The notes: generated from the sequence alone by a model not told the origin. 64,000 nucleotides of DNA from Acanthacorydalis orientalis (GCA_034766995.1 CM068320.1:10800187-10864186); one strand, 5' to 3'; shown: positions 1 to 11,650, numbered from the stretch's first letter. A program made the numbers and translations.

Positions 1-2110
1 TCGCGTAACACATTTTTGTTCTAGTTAAAAATGTTCAATAAATTTTTATAAAGCATTTTTGGTTGTTGCTTATACGTATTTCTATGATAATTCCATTCAG
101 AGTGCCAAGGAACAAAAAAAAATCCTAAAATGGACAAATCTCAAGATTTTTCTGTATTTTGGGACTCTCAATATGACTAAATCACCATCTAAATCCGTTT
201 AAGCAAGAATCGAAAATGATCAATAAGAATTTATTGAATATTTTTCATCAGAAAAAAGTTTATGGTATGCGGAATAAAACAATAAGTGATTTCTGAAAAT
301 GAAATTAACAACAGTGCCGGAAATATATTTTATATAATACAAATACTTTTTCAGTAATTCTTTTAGATTCCAATTTAGACATCCGATAAATAACAAAAGA
401 TATGTAAACAGTGAAAGCTTTTAGATGAATTGTAAAAACGTCCAATTTTAAATGGTGTTCATGAGTTTGTTTAATTATGAATTAGAACACAGAATAAAAT
501 TTAAATAAATGAAAAATTCCATTGTTAACTATATAGTAACAAATAATATAATGATAAATGATCCTAGGAAAGAGTAAATATAATCAATAAGAATTTATTG
601 ACCATTTTGTGACTTGTGGAAATAATGCATTTGTAAAAGTTTTGTATATAGTTGAGATTAGTATATGATAAAGAATTGTACATTCGAACAAAACGGGTTT
701 TAATTCAATTTTTAGTAGATAAACTTAGAATTCATTTAGTGAAATATTTCTATTAATAAATTAATAATATGTATCTAGATGAATAATAGAAAATTGTGAT
801 TTTATTACTTTAAGTTGTTTTTAATTTATCAAAAAGGATATTAATAATAACTGATACTCATGTGTGAAAAAACTTGTGAAAGAATTTAATAGAAACGGTG
901 TAATATGTTATTTACATTTTCAAATAATAAAACTGGAAAATATTCTTATAAACAAATTTTCTGCGCCTTAGCGTTTTGAGGATGAAGCATTGCGGTCGAA
1001 ATGTACATAAGAAATAATCAAAAATTATAAATAACTTTTTATTGAACATTTTTGTTGGGATGAGAAAATAACTCATTTTTGAAATTGAATTTAGTTATAC
1101 TACCAGAACTGTAGTTTGATTTAACTTTTACTCCATATTTTTTGAATTATTCACAACAACAAGTTTTACAAATAGAAAAAAAAAGATGCAAAAGTACAAA
1201 TTTATATTTTACGAGTATATTTAAAATATTATTACTCGTATATTATGGGAAGTTAAATAGTTCTGCAAATAAACTCGAATGGTTTCAGGTACTGGAATGA
1301 GATAAAAAGCAAAGAAATTCTAGAATAAATACACCATTTAAAAGTTATATTATAAGCAATGTTTTTTTCTTGTTTCATTTTAATATTTCTAACCAAAAGT
1401 TATGAGATAGAGGAAAATGTTATCCAGTTTTCATATATTGTATTTATTTCAGAATGAATTAACATAGTCATTTTGTTCTTAACAAAAAAAAAAAATTTAG
1501 TACGGAAATCAAAAGGAAATTTTCTTTTGAAGAAATTTTTGTCGAATTATTACATTTATTTCATATTTAAGTATTATATAAATACATAAAAGTTCTTATA
1601 ATTATAGGAACATTTTTTAATTGACTACATAAATTAATAAACAAAAAGATGTATTTTTTAAACGTAATAATTTTAATAAAATAATTAGTAACTGAAGTAA
1701 TATTGTTCTACAATAATTGTAGCTTTGAATATGTTCCAAATTACAAGTGGTTACTAACATAAAATCAATATTTTTTATGAAAAAAAAATTCAATTTTACA
1801 TTATTTCACAGGTGAAAAATTACCTTCACTTTTTTGTATATATTCAATATCCACACCATTAACACTGTTCTCAGTAAACTACGTTGCGTTTATATCCTTT
1901 AACATCGTTTAGAGGTTTACTTTTTTCTATTAGATTCTCACTTTAATGTGGTTGGAAAGGGAAAAAAACAATAGAAAAAGTAATTTTTACAAGAAAGTCT
2001 ATATAATAAATAAGACTCTCAAGACTTCAATTGCTCGAAAACATAGCATTAAAAATGAGTACATAAACTTTAAAACAAATTATTGATTAAAACATAATAC
2101 AAGTAAGGTC
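1..2110. other. AT-rich non-coding stretch
   Basis: No gene, RNA or transposon is recognisable. The near-palindromic 19-mer ATCAATAAGAATTTATTGA occurs twice (about 219-237 and 583-601), and a looser relative lies near 1015-1045, which hints at a very old dispersed or tandem repeat. Short poly(A) and poly(T) runs are common. Confidence 0.5.

Positions 2111-2165
<55 letters not shown>
2111..2165. repeat. (TA)n microsatellite
   Basis: Almost pure alternating TA with one TGTG interruption near its start. Confidence 0.95.
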
Positions 2166-2167
<2 letters not shown>

Positions 2168-2388
2168 GATTTGATTAACATATAGAAGAAATATATTCAA
2201 ATGAATTTATTTTGAAACTTTTCAAGAACTAAATCAAATATAATGCAAATTTTATCCTTAAAGTAATTAATTTACTAGTAAATGAAATATATTTACTAAC
2301 AAATTGTATCTATTTTCAATGAAATTTTAATTAGAAATATTATACCATTCTGATCTAACGGTAGATAGTTAAACGCTGAATATATTAT

Positions 2389-2390
<2 letters not shown>

Positions 2391-2449
<59 letters not shown>

Positions 2450-2462
2450 AGTGTATGTGTAT
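2391..2462. repeat. Compound (CATA)n(TA)n(GT)n microsatellite
   Basis: CATA units grade into TA and then GT. Open frames read through it are low-complexity artefacts. Confidence 0.95.
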
Positions 2463-2997
2463 GTGGTATTTTAAAAATTAATTTTCTCTGTATTATTTCT
2501 ATTTACAACATCTCAGGGAACATATTTGTTTTAATGGTAGGTATACAGTCGACAGGAAAAGCTAAAAAGGAAATAAAAAGTCGACGTACGTTCGGTGAAA
2601 ACGGTATACTCATTAAAGCCATAAAAGAAGGGTGAAAATACCTTATTAGAATTTATTAGCTTTTTTTGTTCGACAGATGTTTTGTAGAGAGTGAAATTTG
2701 GACGGCCGAAATAAATTAACAATCGCAAAACTTTATAAAGAAAAAGAACAAAAAAATTTAAATATAACCTACATTAGTTACTTTCTTATAATGAAAGTTT
2801 CTTTTAAAAAATAAATTTACGGAAAAGTTCTCGAACATTATTAAAATAAAAAGTGACGAATACCTTTAAAATCTAATATTTAATTTGTGTGTATAATATT
2901 TCATACGTTATTAATAGTAATGGGTTGGTAAAAAATATGGAACATAAATAAATCAAAACCAAATATTTATAACACTAATATCCTTATTTTATCAGTA

Positions 2998-3041
<44 letters not shown>

Positions 3042-4100
3042 CTAAAACTAAATACTTATCAAGATTAATTGGTAGCTATTATTTTGAATAAAAAATATGT
3101 AAAATGTTTTTAGACTAAAATGTTTTAAATATTTTTTGGAAGATTAAAGATAGATGAATGAATATATAAGTTGAAAAAAATATTTATATTGTATATAGCA
3201 TTAATTAAATTATATTTTCACATATTTAATATGAATTAAATCAAAATTCTTAAAAAGAATTCTCTTTAATAGGCATTTCTATATATTAGCGTTATATGGA
3301 TGAAAGTATCGTAATCAAAATACTAATAAACAATAAACATAAATAATCAATAATCAATTATTTAACATTTTTGGTTATAAAAATTCTTCCTCATTTGTAT
3401 AAAAGTGAATAATTCATTTGTGGAAGTTTAGAGTTGTAATAAAAATTTATTTACATTAAGAAAGTAATACTTTTTGTATAAAAAATAGGGCATTCAAGTT
3501 TCGATTGAAAATTTGATTTAGAAAATATAGACTAACTAAAAATAAAAATTGAAAAATAACAATAATTCCAAACATTACATGGATGTAACTTAATACAGTA
3601 TTGAAAAATATCTTTAAAATTTGAATGTATACATTTATTCAATTAAGCAGTAGCATATTTAATTATAGAAAAGAATATGAAATGAAAAGTGATTATAAAT
3701 ATGACATAATCAAAAAATTATACATCTTAAATGTAGAAACACTTGTATTTATTATCTACTTTTTGAATATATATATATATATATAAATGTATATAAGATA
3801 TATTTAATAATATATCAATCAAAAAATTTTATTAAAAATGTGTTGAGAGTTTGTCTTAATCTAGTCTTAAATATGTAACTGAAAAAATCTGGTTCTCTTC
3901 TATTAAACACTTAAAATTTATTATAAATTACCATTTGAGAGGAAATATATTTTTAAGTAAATCACTAGATTACACTTATGAATATATTATAACATTAACA
4001 TTAAAAATTCTTCTCTGTACCCAAGTCGACTTGTAGGATAGGATTATCCCATGTTTGCTAAGTCCCACGCGTGGTGACCCAATAATCGATTATATACGTA
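2463..4100. other. AT-rich non-coding stretch with two short TA arrays
   Basis: It contains TA arrays at about 2997-3039 and 3767-3785. A degenerate relative of the 0.2-1.0 kb palindromic repeat lies near 3340-3370. A short less AT-rich patch (about 4015-4090) has no recognisable identity. No coding evidence was found. Confidence 0.5.
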
Positions 4101-4130
4101 CATTCATACATACACACACGCACATACACT

Positions 4131-4197
<67 letters not shown>
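4101..4197. repeat. Compound (CA)n(TA)n microsatellite
   Basis: CATA and CA repeats pass directly into a pure TA tract of roughly 47 bp. Confidence 0.95.
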
Positions 4198-4200
<3 letters not shown>

Positions 4201-4412
4201 AGAGTATATGAAATATGCGGTTGGTTGTGTATGGTGATTCTCATAAGTTAAATAAATGAAAAACTAGAATAGATATGAAGATTTTTTCTTCATTAAACGC
4301 ATGATTATTTATTATTCACAAATAATACAAAATAGATGATAATAAGAGAATTTTGTGGCGAATTGAATTGAAAGTCTTTTTATAATCATTTATTTAAAGC
4401 GTAAAGAGATTA

Positions 4413-4764
4413 TTAGTTCAATATTAACGAATTTCTAATTTTGTTTTCTGAATTCTGACCTTAATTTTTTTGAATGAAAGAGTCATTTCATCGTATTCAT
4501 GTTAATATGATTTTAAATGGCATTTTTCGGGATGTATTTTGGTAAAATTGAATTGAAGATAAGTAAAATCTCGGGCGTTCTTCTCCAGTACATAATGACC
4601 AAATGAAGGCGTTAGTTTAATCAAAAGCACGCATAACAATTTTAGAGATTACACAAAAAGTTAGGTGTTAGTCATCCAACAGTTCTGTACTTAAAATAGC
4701 TAGGATAGAAAAGTGTAAATGAATTTGAAGGTCATAAACCGCAATTATTTTTTTACCAACCTAA
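4413..4764 (+). mobile_element. Mariner miniature, copy 1 (352 bp)
   Basis: This is an internally deleted mariner flanked by TA on both sides (4411-4412 and 4765-4766). Its right end reads, on the opposite strand, as the family terminus TTAGGTTGGTAAAAAAATAA followed by TTGCGGTTTATGACC. The left terminus is badly decayed. By established knowledge this terminus resembles the cecropia-type mariner end (Hsmar1/MADE1). The interior keeps 5' untranslated sequence and the end of the N-terminal helix-turn-helix coding region (KLGVSHPTVLYLK-like, with stops), then jumps straight to the 3' end. Copies at 12748, 26779, 45985 and 60820 belong to the same family. It is not autonomous. Confidence 0.85.
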
Positions 4765-6420
4765 TATTAAAATATGTTAAATCACACTGTAATACAATTT
4801 AAGTAATATAAGTTGAATAACATATAAACTGTTTATTTAAATGCTATAAATAAAATTTGTGTAAAGTATTGGAATACTAAAATTTTTTCAATTTTATGAA
4901 AACGGATAAACGTGTTTACGAATTTCAACAGCAGCGTATATCTCTCATTTCGAAATGAATCATTATTTTTTTCTTAAATTTTAATTAGTGTTGATGTTTT
5001 TATTAATTCTGTCCGTGTTTAGTAAATTATGCATTTAAATTCATAAGGTATTTTATCAATAAAACGTTTCTTTTTTATGTTCAGAAAACATTAATATTTT
5101 TTTTATTTTATTATATATTCTGCACGTCTTGCTTAATTTGAAAATAAAATATGAGTAGTACAATATTATCCGGGAAATAGTTTGATGAATACACTAGTAC
5201 ACATTAAGTTTCAACTAATTAAATTTTTGAACGAGTTTCTAATTAAATATGATAAAAACAATCAAATTTTTCACACATGTATACTTAATTGCCAATTAAA
5301 ATACAATTATATTCAAATTTATTATTTTATAATTTTATATTTTTATGAAAGAAAAAATAATATCAATATTAGTTACAGTCAATCGATCAAAAATTTATTT
5401 AATTTTATTCACCAATGTAATGTTTTTAAAAACATTTTTTATGTGAGAAATTTTTCTTTCACACAATACTAGACAGTAACATTCTGCTACACTATATTAT
5501 TACTCCGGGTATGAATTTATACTTCAATGAAAAGTAGTTCGTTAATAGTTGCTCAAGTATATACAATTTGAGTTTCATAGTAGAACATAAAGAAGTGCTG
5601 GCACTTTCTCATCAAACTATAGAGAAGATGACAGTAAAAAGAGATGGTTGTTACTTAACGTGACTGGAAGTGAAGCAGTTAGGCGTGAACTGAGTAAAAG
5701 TTTTCATTCAGGTTTCTTGTACCTATAGATAATAGCCCGAAATGAATTGGAAATAAACGTGTAAAATGGTTTAATTGACAATTATCATTAGAAATTATAA
5801 GCATATATGCCCTTTAAAAATTCAATATTGAAATATTAAATGTGAAAAGTAATTTTGAATATTTACCAAAATATTTTGAGAATATCTAAAAATAAAAAAA
5901 TAAAAACAAATAATTAGTCACTATTATATACTTTTTTAATAAGTTAGACATACTGGAACAGATTGCGTTCAACAGTGATGTTATACTCTACTAGTCAAAT
6001 GATAGTCTAATATTTTTTGTTTGAGAGGTCGCATGTTTGAAATGAAATTATTTATTAAGAATTAAAAGTGTGCTGACATCTAAGTTTACTTGCACCAGTT
6101 TAAAATATTGGCAAGAAGATATTAACTGAAACTAAAAAATAAACTTGTTTGATAATTTTTTTAGTAATTTTTCTTAATGAAAAAACTAAAAATTATTAAA
6201 ATAATCAGTGCAAATAACTCTTATGACAATTTTAAATTTAAACATAAAATTATAGTGATTAAAAAAGTAAGAGTATCATATATAAAAATATTTTTATGAA
6301 ATATATTTATAAAAGAAAAAGGCATATTATAGTTAATAAAGTGTTTATTCTTCTATTTACTTCTATTTTCTTATAAGTTTAAAAATATGGTAGTTTTTTA
6401 ATAGAAATATGTAACAATAT
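4765..6420. other. AT-rich non-coding stretch
   Basis: A 96-codon open frame at 5182-5472 is rich in Ile, Asn, Tyr and Phe codons, as expected by chance at this base composition, and shows no motif. Nothing else is recognisable. Confidence 0.5.
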
Positions 6421-6760
6421 TGTACAAGTTTGAGTTGGTGCAGCAGACATATGCAGACTTTCTGTAATGTCAAACTGCACGCACTTATTAATTTAATAAT
6501 AAGTGTATTTATTTTTAAGTAATTAATCAATGCAGATCCGATTGTGAATTGCGCTGTGTTCTATTGTGGACTAGTGCAAATATCAAAACTCAACTGATCT
6601 GGTTGGCAGCACGCAAAAGACTCTGAAAAACCCGTGTCTACAACACTAGCCTGCTCTAACAATGCAATACGCCTTCGTAGGCACCGGCCAGGCTGTCTAC
6701 TGCTTTTAATTGTTGAATATAAAACTTATGACGCCGATCACATACTCGGGTCATAACAAA
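6420..6760. other. Less AT-rich island of unknown nature
   Basis: About 340 bp contains clearly more G+C than its surroundings, including a GCACCGGCCAGGC stretch near 6680. I see no long open frame, tRNA-like box pair or terminal repeats. It could be an unrecognised transposon fragment or part of an untranslated exon; the sequence does not decide. Confidence 0.3.
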
Positions 6761-6879
6761 TATGATTCAAATATTAAAAATTAACAAAAAGTAAATTTGT
6801 TATCAAACTGTTTGTCATTTTGAAATATATGAGGTTTTGTCTTTCATGATTATTTACATTATATGTAGTACTATTAAAT

Positions 6880-7660
6880 TTCAGATAGATTCTTCAGACA
6901 GATTTAGGACATGTTAAGACTAGCTATAAAGACAAAAACTCGAGTGACTGAAAAGGATGCAGACTACCCGGATTATAAATCAGCAGCATCATAGGAATAA
7001 AAACAAATAAAAATTGTTCTCATTCTAGTAATGATCAGGGAAAACTCACTCCAGACTTTTAATGAACCAGTGCAACCTTTGAGTTTAGAAGATATAAATA
7101 AAGGGTTATAAATAGCCAAAACGCTAAAAACACATTTTATGAAAATTGATCCGTCAATAAAGCGCTTTATGGAATTTAAAAGAAAATTGAATAATTGTCT
7201 ATCCGCATATTTTCAATTTAAAAATGACCTGGAGAAAGAATTGTTTTTAAATAACGATAACAATAAAGAAGAAACTATTGACTAATCAAGCGATGAATCT
7301 GTACAACCAATATTAACAAGACGGCGTCGCTGGAACTTATTCGTTGATACTTCTGATAGTGAATAAATGTTAAATAATGAAATATTTTTATTTTAATTAT
7401 AAGTTGAATAAAATTATTTTTCTCTTATATATTTAAATGTGTATACGTATTATTATTTTTTTTATAAACTACGACTTTTTTTAAACTGTCAGCTTCACTG
7501 TTCATATGTAAACCACAGGTATGTGTATACTTTCGAGTTTCTGAACAAAAAATCAGAAACTATGTGAAAACGTTAAATTTATCACACGCGTTATACGAGA
7601 CTGTTTATTGTGCTATATGAGTACTAGTCGTAAATTTTTCGTCGCGTTATAAGGGAGTCC
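6880..7660 (+). mobile_element. Pogo/Tigger-like element, 3' half
   Basis: The segment holds a decayed C-terminal part of a Tigger/pogo-type DDE transposase followed by a 3' untranslated tail and terminal repeat. A frame near 7141-7366 reads IDPSIKRFMEFKRKL..., then an acidic Ser/Asp-rich end (SDESVQPILTRRRRW...TSDSE) closed by TAA, with one earlier in-frame stop. It ends at GGGAGTCCACTGTA, whose complement starts CAGTGGACTCCC after TA, a pogo/Tigger-style terminus. The 5' half with the CENP-B-like DNA-binding domain is missing. The tail is shared with 10416-10700. Confidence 0.6.
7140..7366 (+). pseudogene. Tigger-like transposase C-terminal remnant
   Basis: Decayed coding end of a Tigger/pogo-like transposase. 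Visible are a short helical segment with a Pro-Ser-Ile-Lys-Arg motif, a Lys/Glu-rich linker, an in-frame TAA near 7283, and an acidic tail ending in Asp-Thr-Ser-Asp-Ser-Glu before TAA at about 7364-7366. Family members commonly end in acidic Ser/Asp tails. The catalytic DDE domain is not visible upstream, so this is only a fragment. Assignment rests on the tail, on the terminal repeat downstream and on the related elements at 9955-11578 and 33351-34576. Confidence 0.5.
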
Positions 7661-7661
7661 A

Positions 7662-7720
<59 letters not shown>

Positions 7721-7840
7721 CTATTAATATGAACATTTTTTAATTATTTCAAATAAAAGTTATAATTAATTGTTTTTATTCCTATGATGCTGCTGATTAA
7801 TAATCCTGGTAGTCTTCGTCCTTCTCAATATATATATACA
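7396..7840. repeat. Tail-to-tail composite repeat, copy 1
   Basis: This unit comprises the Tigger 3' tail and terminal repeat (7396-7664), a TA array, and an opposed segment (about 7720-7832). The opposed segment is the inverted counterpart of 6945-7010 in the same locus: both contain CAGCAGCATCATAGGAATAA on opposite strands. The whole unit, in the same order and orientation, recurs at 10416-10858 with few differences by eye. Confidence 0.8.
7665..7718. repeat. (TA)n microsatellite
   Basis: Pure TA tract that directly abuts the Tigger-like terminus CACTGTA. Confidence 0.95.
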
Positions 7841-8084
7841 GAGAGAAAATTACACTTTTCATGACATTTCAGTAAATCACGAAAGATAAAGCAACTAGAG
7901 AAAAAGACTTTTGGTACGTACATATTAGTTGAAGGAGTATATTTTTGGAGACGTTCTTTTAATCAATTGCTAGATGAATTCATGTAATTTACTCAGATAT
8001 ATTGTGGGCTAATGAAGGTGATACGTGATACAGTTTGGTATGGAGATGACACCTCATATTTTCTGATGAAAATTTGAATGTAAA

Positions 8085-8877
8085 TAAATGTACTTCGCCG
8101 ACGACCAAGTGGTAATGGCAGAGGATACCCAGGATATATAGTATATAATGAGAAAACTAATAGAGGAATTCGAAATCTGGGGGCTGCAAATTAACACCAA
8201 GAAAACACAATACATGGTTATTGGGGCAAACGGTCGGGACATCGAGACGGAAAAAGGTACCATCAAAACAACCTCCCAATACAATTATCTTGGCATTACA
8301 CTAATATCAGATGGATCAGATCAAAAGGACATACTGAATAAAATTGGCGAAGGGAGGGCCATTACTAGCAAGCTGCATTCCGTAATATATAGTACGGACA
8401 TCTCGTTAAAAACAAAAAAACAATTATTTCAATCATTCGTAGAGAGCTGTATCACCTACGGGTCGGAAGTTTGGACTCTAAACGCGAACATGAAAAGAAG
8501 GATTGAAGCGATGGAGACGAATTTCTGGAGACGATGCTGCCAACATACATTACTTGATCACGTTAGAAACGAAGAAATTAGGAAGAAGAACAACGCCAAA
8601 ATTCCAATAACGTGTACTATAGAAAAGAAACAGCTGTTATAGTATGAACATATGAAGAGAATGGAAGGGCAGAGAATGCCAAATATAGCCTGGAATTGGG
8701 TTCTCTCAAGAAGAAGAAAAAGTGGACGGCCAAGGAAACAATGGCACGAAGGCATAAGAACTGCCATGAGGAGATGGGACATAGAGGAGATTGACATCCA
8801 CGACAGAAGCACATGGCGAGCGAGATGCGGGATATGGCCAGAGGCCGCATAAACACCGCTCATAGTAGTAGTAATAA
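8085..8877 (+). mobile_element. 5'-truncated non-LTR retrotransposon (RTE/endonuclease-RT type)
   Basis: Only the last part of the reverse transcriptase and its C-terminal extension remain. The catalytic box YFADD is at about 8091-8105. The 3' end is a short TAGTAGTAATAA tail at about 8866-8877, in the style of the short repetitive tails of RTE-like elements. No clear target-site duplication could be found, so the 5' boundary is approximate. Confidence 0.7.
8088..8852 (+). pseudogene. Reverse transcriptase C-terminal fragment
   Basis: One reading frame runs from 8088 to 8852, broken by two TAG stops (8139-8141 and 8640-8642). Order of motifs: YFADDQVVMAED, the palm-domain catalytic box; KLIEEFEIWGLQINTKKTQ, the conserved helix after it; QYNYLGITL, the thumb-side YLG motif; then ITYGSEVWTL, a bulky basic region and the C-terminal GRPRKQWHEG motif. 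These are standard landmarks of insect non-LTR reverse transcriptases of the RTE-like group. The second stop sits where relatives have a Trp or Gln before a Y-x-H-M-R-M motif. Everything before the YADD box, including any endonuclease, is absent, so it cannot be functional. Confidence 0.85.
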
Positions 8878-9891
8878 ATGTATCAAAATTATAAAAGATA
8901 TTTGTTTGCCCATTATTCAGATAAAATCTGAGTAAGCGGTTATTTATTTCTAAAGAAAACTGACCCCTCTGTCACAAATCAGAAAAAAGTGGGTAATACA
9001 AATGTCAAAATATATTTTTCATTTTTATTTGGTTAAAATAATCGTTTCATATGAATCCAGTAGAGAATATGGCATACAATTATATTTTAGCAGAAGACTG
9101 GGAAAGTCTATCAACAAATTATAGTTACACTGGATTTATTTCAATGACAGAATAAAATATCACAAGACACGACTCTCTCATTAAGACAATGCTAGATATA
9201 TTAAAAAGTAAAGTATATTTTATTATAAATAAATGTGAAATTGCAGGTGTTTATTTCATTCCGTCAAGTGTACATACATACACATTCAAGCACACAAAAT
9301 ACATACAAACATATATATATATATATATATATATATCTATTCGTTGAGAAAATGGAGAAAGATATATTTGTTGAAAACACATGGAATTAAATGTAGTGAA
9401 AATATAAATAGAAATGTTGACTTTTACATGTCATTTAAATACACATAATAGATGTTTTAAATCCATAAAAAAATGTCGATGAATAGATTATATTCACAGT
9501 AGACATTGTCATAATATTATATTAACAGCAGCGATGAATGTCATTGAAATGAACACAGTTAATTGAACTAAATCAATAATTTCAATTGATTCGTTTATTC
9601 ATTGCGGCGAAGCTATTATCTCTTTAATGTATTTTTAATTAACATTGATTAAATTGGTACGTTATTTAACAGTGTTTAGACTCGCACTTTTTCAAACGAT
9701 AAGATATGTAACATTTAGTGTTCATGTAATTAAAATTGATAAACAATGTATAAACATTTAAAAAGTTTTAAATTTGTCGAATCACGAGATTAGTGATGAA
9801 GATACACTTATAAAAATAATTAATGGTATGTAACCGTATAAACGACTTTAAATTCATTTCAGAAATAAATGCCTTTGTAACTATTAGTTTG

Positions 9892-9894
<3 letters not shown>
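8878..9894. other. AT-rich non-coding stretch
   Basis: A short TA array lies at 9311-9336. An NPVENM-like peptide near 9055-9075 faintly recalls Tc1 transposases but has no support around it. Nothing else is recognisable. Confidence 0.5.

Positions 9895-9952
<58 letters not shown>
9895..9952. repeat. (TA)n microsatellite
   Basis: Pure TA tract ending next to the left terminal repeat of the Tigger-like element at 9955. Confidence 0.95.
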
Positions 9953-9955
<3 letters not shown>

Positions 9956-10144
9956 ACCAAAATCTCGGTTTGCGTCGTTACAAATTTTTTTAATTTTTTC
10001 AGTAATTCCCCACTTAATTTGTATTTTCATCTTTATTATCCAGAATATATAAATTTATCTAAGTTATTAGTATAAATCAGGTTTGTTATTTTCTATCTCT
10101 GCATTTTGATATTTAATAAAGTGCATTTAATTCAAATTTTAACA

Positions 10145-10400
10145 ATGAGTGAAAAGAAAAAGCGTAAACAATTTAATTTGGAATTAAAATTATAGATTTA
10201 AAGCGCTTTAAATCTGGGAAAAAAGCAATTGACATTAGCAGGATTCAAGATTTATCTGCCACCACGATGACAGCTAAATCAAAAATTGGCCTTCGAAAAT
10301 ATCGGCCGATCGTGGAAGAAAGTAAAACTGTCAAGCATGAATGGAGTTTAGCGTAAAATATGGCCTGAATGCGTTTCCAAAGATGCGGAGGTGGATGTAA
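10145..10400 (+). pseudogene. Tigger-like transposase N-terminus (DNA-binding)
   Basis: The frame starts MSEKKKRKQFNLELKL and continues, after two in-frame stops (10193-10195 and 10199-10201), through GKKAIDISRIQDLSATTM. This matches the opening of the CENP-B/pogo-type helix-turn-helix: a basic start, a Leu-Glu-Lys-Leu-like first helix, then an I-A-x-x-x-x-L-S-x-S-T-like recognition helix. Two more stops follow near 10351 and 10360. In family members this domain binds the terminal repeats. The ATG at 10145 is the natural start because the basic N-terminus begins there. Confidence 0.65.
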
Positions 10401-10415
10401 AGCCTAGTGTTCATA

Positions 10416-10696
10416 ATTAAAAGTTGAATAAAATTATTTTTCTCTTATATCTTTAAATGTGTATATGTATTATTATTTTTTTTATAAACTGTTACTTTTT
10501 TTAAACTATCAGCTTCACTGTTCATATGTAAACCACAGGTAAGTGTATACTTTCGAGTTTCTAAATAAAAAATCAGAAACTATGTGAAAACGTTAAATTT
10601 ATCTCACGCGTTATACGAGACTGTTTATTGTGCTATATGAGTACTAGTCGTAAATTTTTCGTCGCGTTATAAGAGAGCGCGTTATACGGGAGTCCA

Positions 10697-10733
<37 letters not shown>

Positions 10734-10858
10734 ATTAATATGAACATTTTTTAATTATTTCAAATAAAAGTTATAATTAATTGTTTTTATTCCTATGATG
10801 CTGCTGATTAATAATCCTGGTAGTCTTCGTCCTTCTCAATATATATATATATATATAT
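10416..10858. repeat. Tail-to-tail composite repeat, copy 2 (nested)
   Basis: Second copy of the unit at 7396-7840: Tigger-like 3' tail with terminus CGGGAGTCCACTGTA, a TA array, then the opposed segment containing GATGCTGCTGATTAATAATC. Compared with copy 1 it carries an extra direct repeat of about 15 bp (GCGTTATAAGAGAGC / GCGTTATACGGGAGT) at the terminus. The 8-bp direct repeat TGTTCATA on both sides suggests that it inserted as a unit. Confidence 0.75.
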
Positions 10859-10918
10859 TGTTCATAGAGAATTTTCCAAAGAAGCCAAGAAATAAATTTT
10901 AAAAGTGTGTAATAGGAC

Positions 10919-11203
10919 GATATCAACGATGTGAATGAATTCCGGGGCGAAAAACTCAATAACGAAGACTTGATTGGTATAGATTTAACGCATGTGATGG
11001 ATGAAACTGATACAGCTGATGTAATACCAGAAGAAAGAAAATTAATCACTAGTCGCATTTCGAAAGAAATACAATTAAAATCATAAAAAATGGATATTTT
11101 CACAGCTGATGATCCTGATGAACAACACAATTCAAGAAAGGAAAGAACCGTGGATGATGCCATAAACTGCTACAAACAAATCTATCAAGAAAAAAAGTCG
11201 TGA
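10919..11203 (+). pseudogene. Tigger-like transposase C-terminus
   Basis: A frame of 95 codons with a single internal TAA (about 11084-11086). It contains EKLNNEDLIGIDLTHVMDE, matching the LTNEDLIEL-type segment after the DDE domain of Tigger transposases. It then has TADDPDEQHNSRKERTVDDA followed by INCYKQIYQEKK, matching the D-P-N-x-E-R-S ... Y-x-x-I-Y-x-E-K-K end of the family. It is separated from the N-terminal part by the nested repeat and by loss of the catalytic core. Long open frames on the opposite strand here are shadows. Confidence 0.65.
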
Positions 11204-11559
11204 GAATTCAACAAATTTTTGATAAATTCTTAACTAACTAAGCCCAGTCGACAGGAATAGACACCAATTCATCTTCCTGTTTAGAATAAAAAATATTTAT
11301 TGTATATATATATATATATATATTTAATGTACAAATGAATTACATAATACTTTTGTTTGAGTAATTTTATTTATTACAATGAATTAAAGATTATTTTTTA
11401 AAATTTTAATCAATATGCATTTCAATTTTACTCAATTTTTACAATTTTCATAATATGTATTGTTTATTTAGATGAAACGAATTAAAAGAAGCCTATAGAA
11501 ATATTAGGTATGTAACAGGTTATTTTGATTCGTGTCGTTCCTTGGTACGAATTAATACT
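11204..11559. other. 3' untranslated part of the Tigger-like element
   Basis: AT-rich sequence with a short TA array (about 11300-11322) between the coding remnant and the right terminal repeat. No other feature is visible. Confidence 0.5.
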
Positions 11560-11576
11560 GCAAACCGAGGTTTTGG

Positions 11577-11578
<2 letters not shown>

Positions 11579-11628
<50 letters not shown>

Positions 11629-11650
11629 TATATATATATATATATATATC
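11579..11650. repeat. (TA)n microsatellite
   Basis: TA tract with one GAA interruption, directly abutting the right terminus of the Tigger-like element. Confidence 0.95.

Larger units (their letters stand above)
9955..11578 (+). mobile_element. Pogo/Tigger-like element with nested insertion
   Basis: Inverted termini CACCAAAATCTCGGTTTGC (9955-9973) and GCAAACCGAGGTTTTGGTG (11560-11578) bound the element; they differ at one position over 19 bp. Both abut TA arrays. Inside are a decayed N-terminal DNA-binding region (10145-10400) and a decayed C-terminal region (10919-11203) of a Tigger-like transposase in the same orientation. A 443-bp unit sits between them at 10416-10858, flanked by direct repeats TGTTCATA (10408-10415 and 10859-10866). 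Most of the DDE catalytic domain is absent, so an internal deletion preceded or accompanied the nested insertion. Confidence 0.75.

Noticed and set aside
975..1010. Hammerhead-ribozyme-like core (GATGA ... GTCGAAA)
   Set aside because: The conserved CU before GAUGA is absent and the intervening bases do not form a credible stem.
5182..5472. 96-codon open frame
   Set aside because: Composition-driven (Ile, Asn, Tyr, Phe, Lys), no motif, no splice or start context beyond chance.
9050..9080. Tc1-like NPVEN peptide
   Set aside because: A single five-residue match without neighbouring Tc1 motifs or termini.
10777..11163. 128-codon minus-strand frame
   Set aside because: It is antisense to the Tigger-like C-terminal remnant and to part of the composite repeat.
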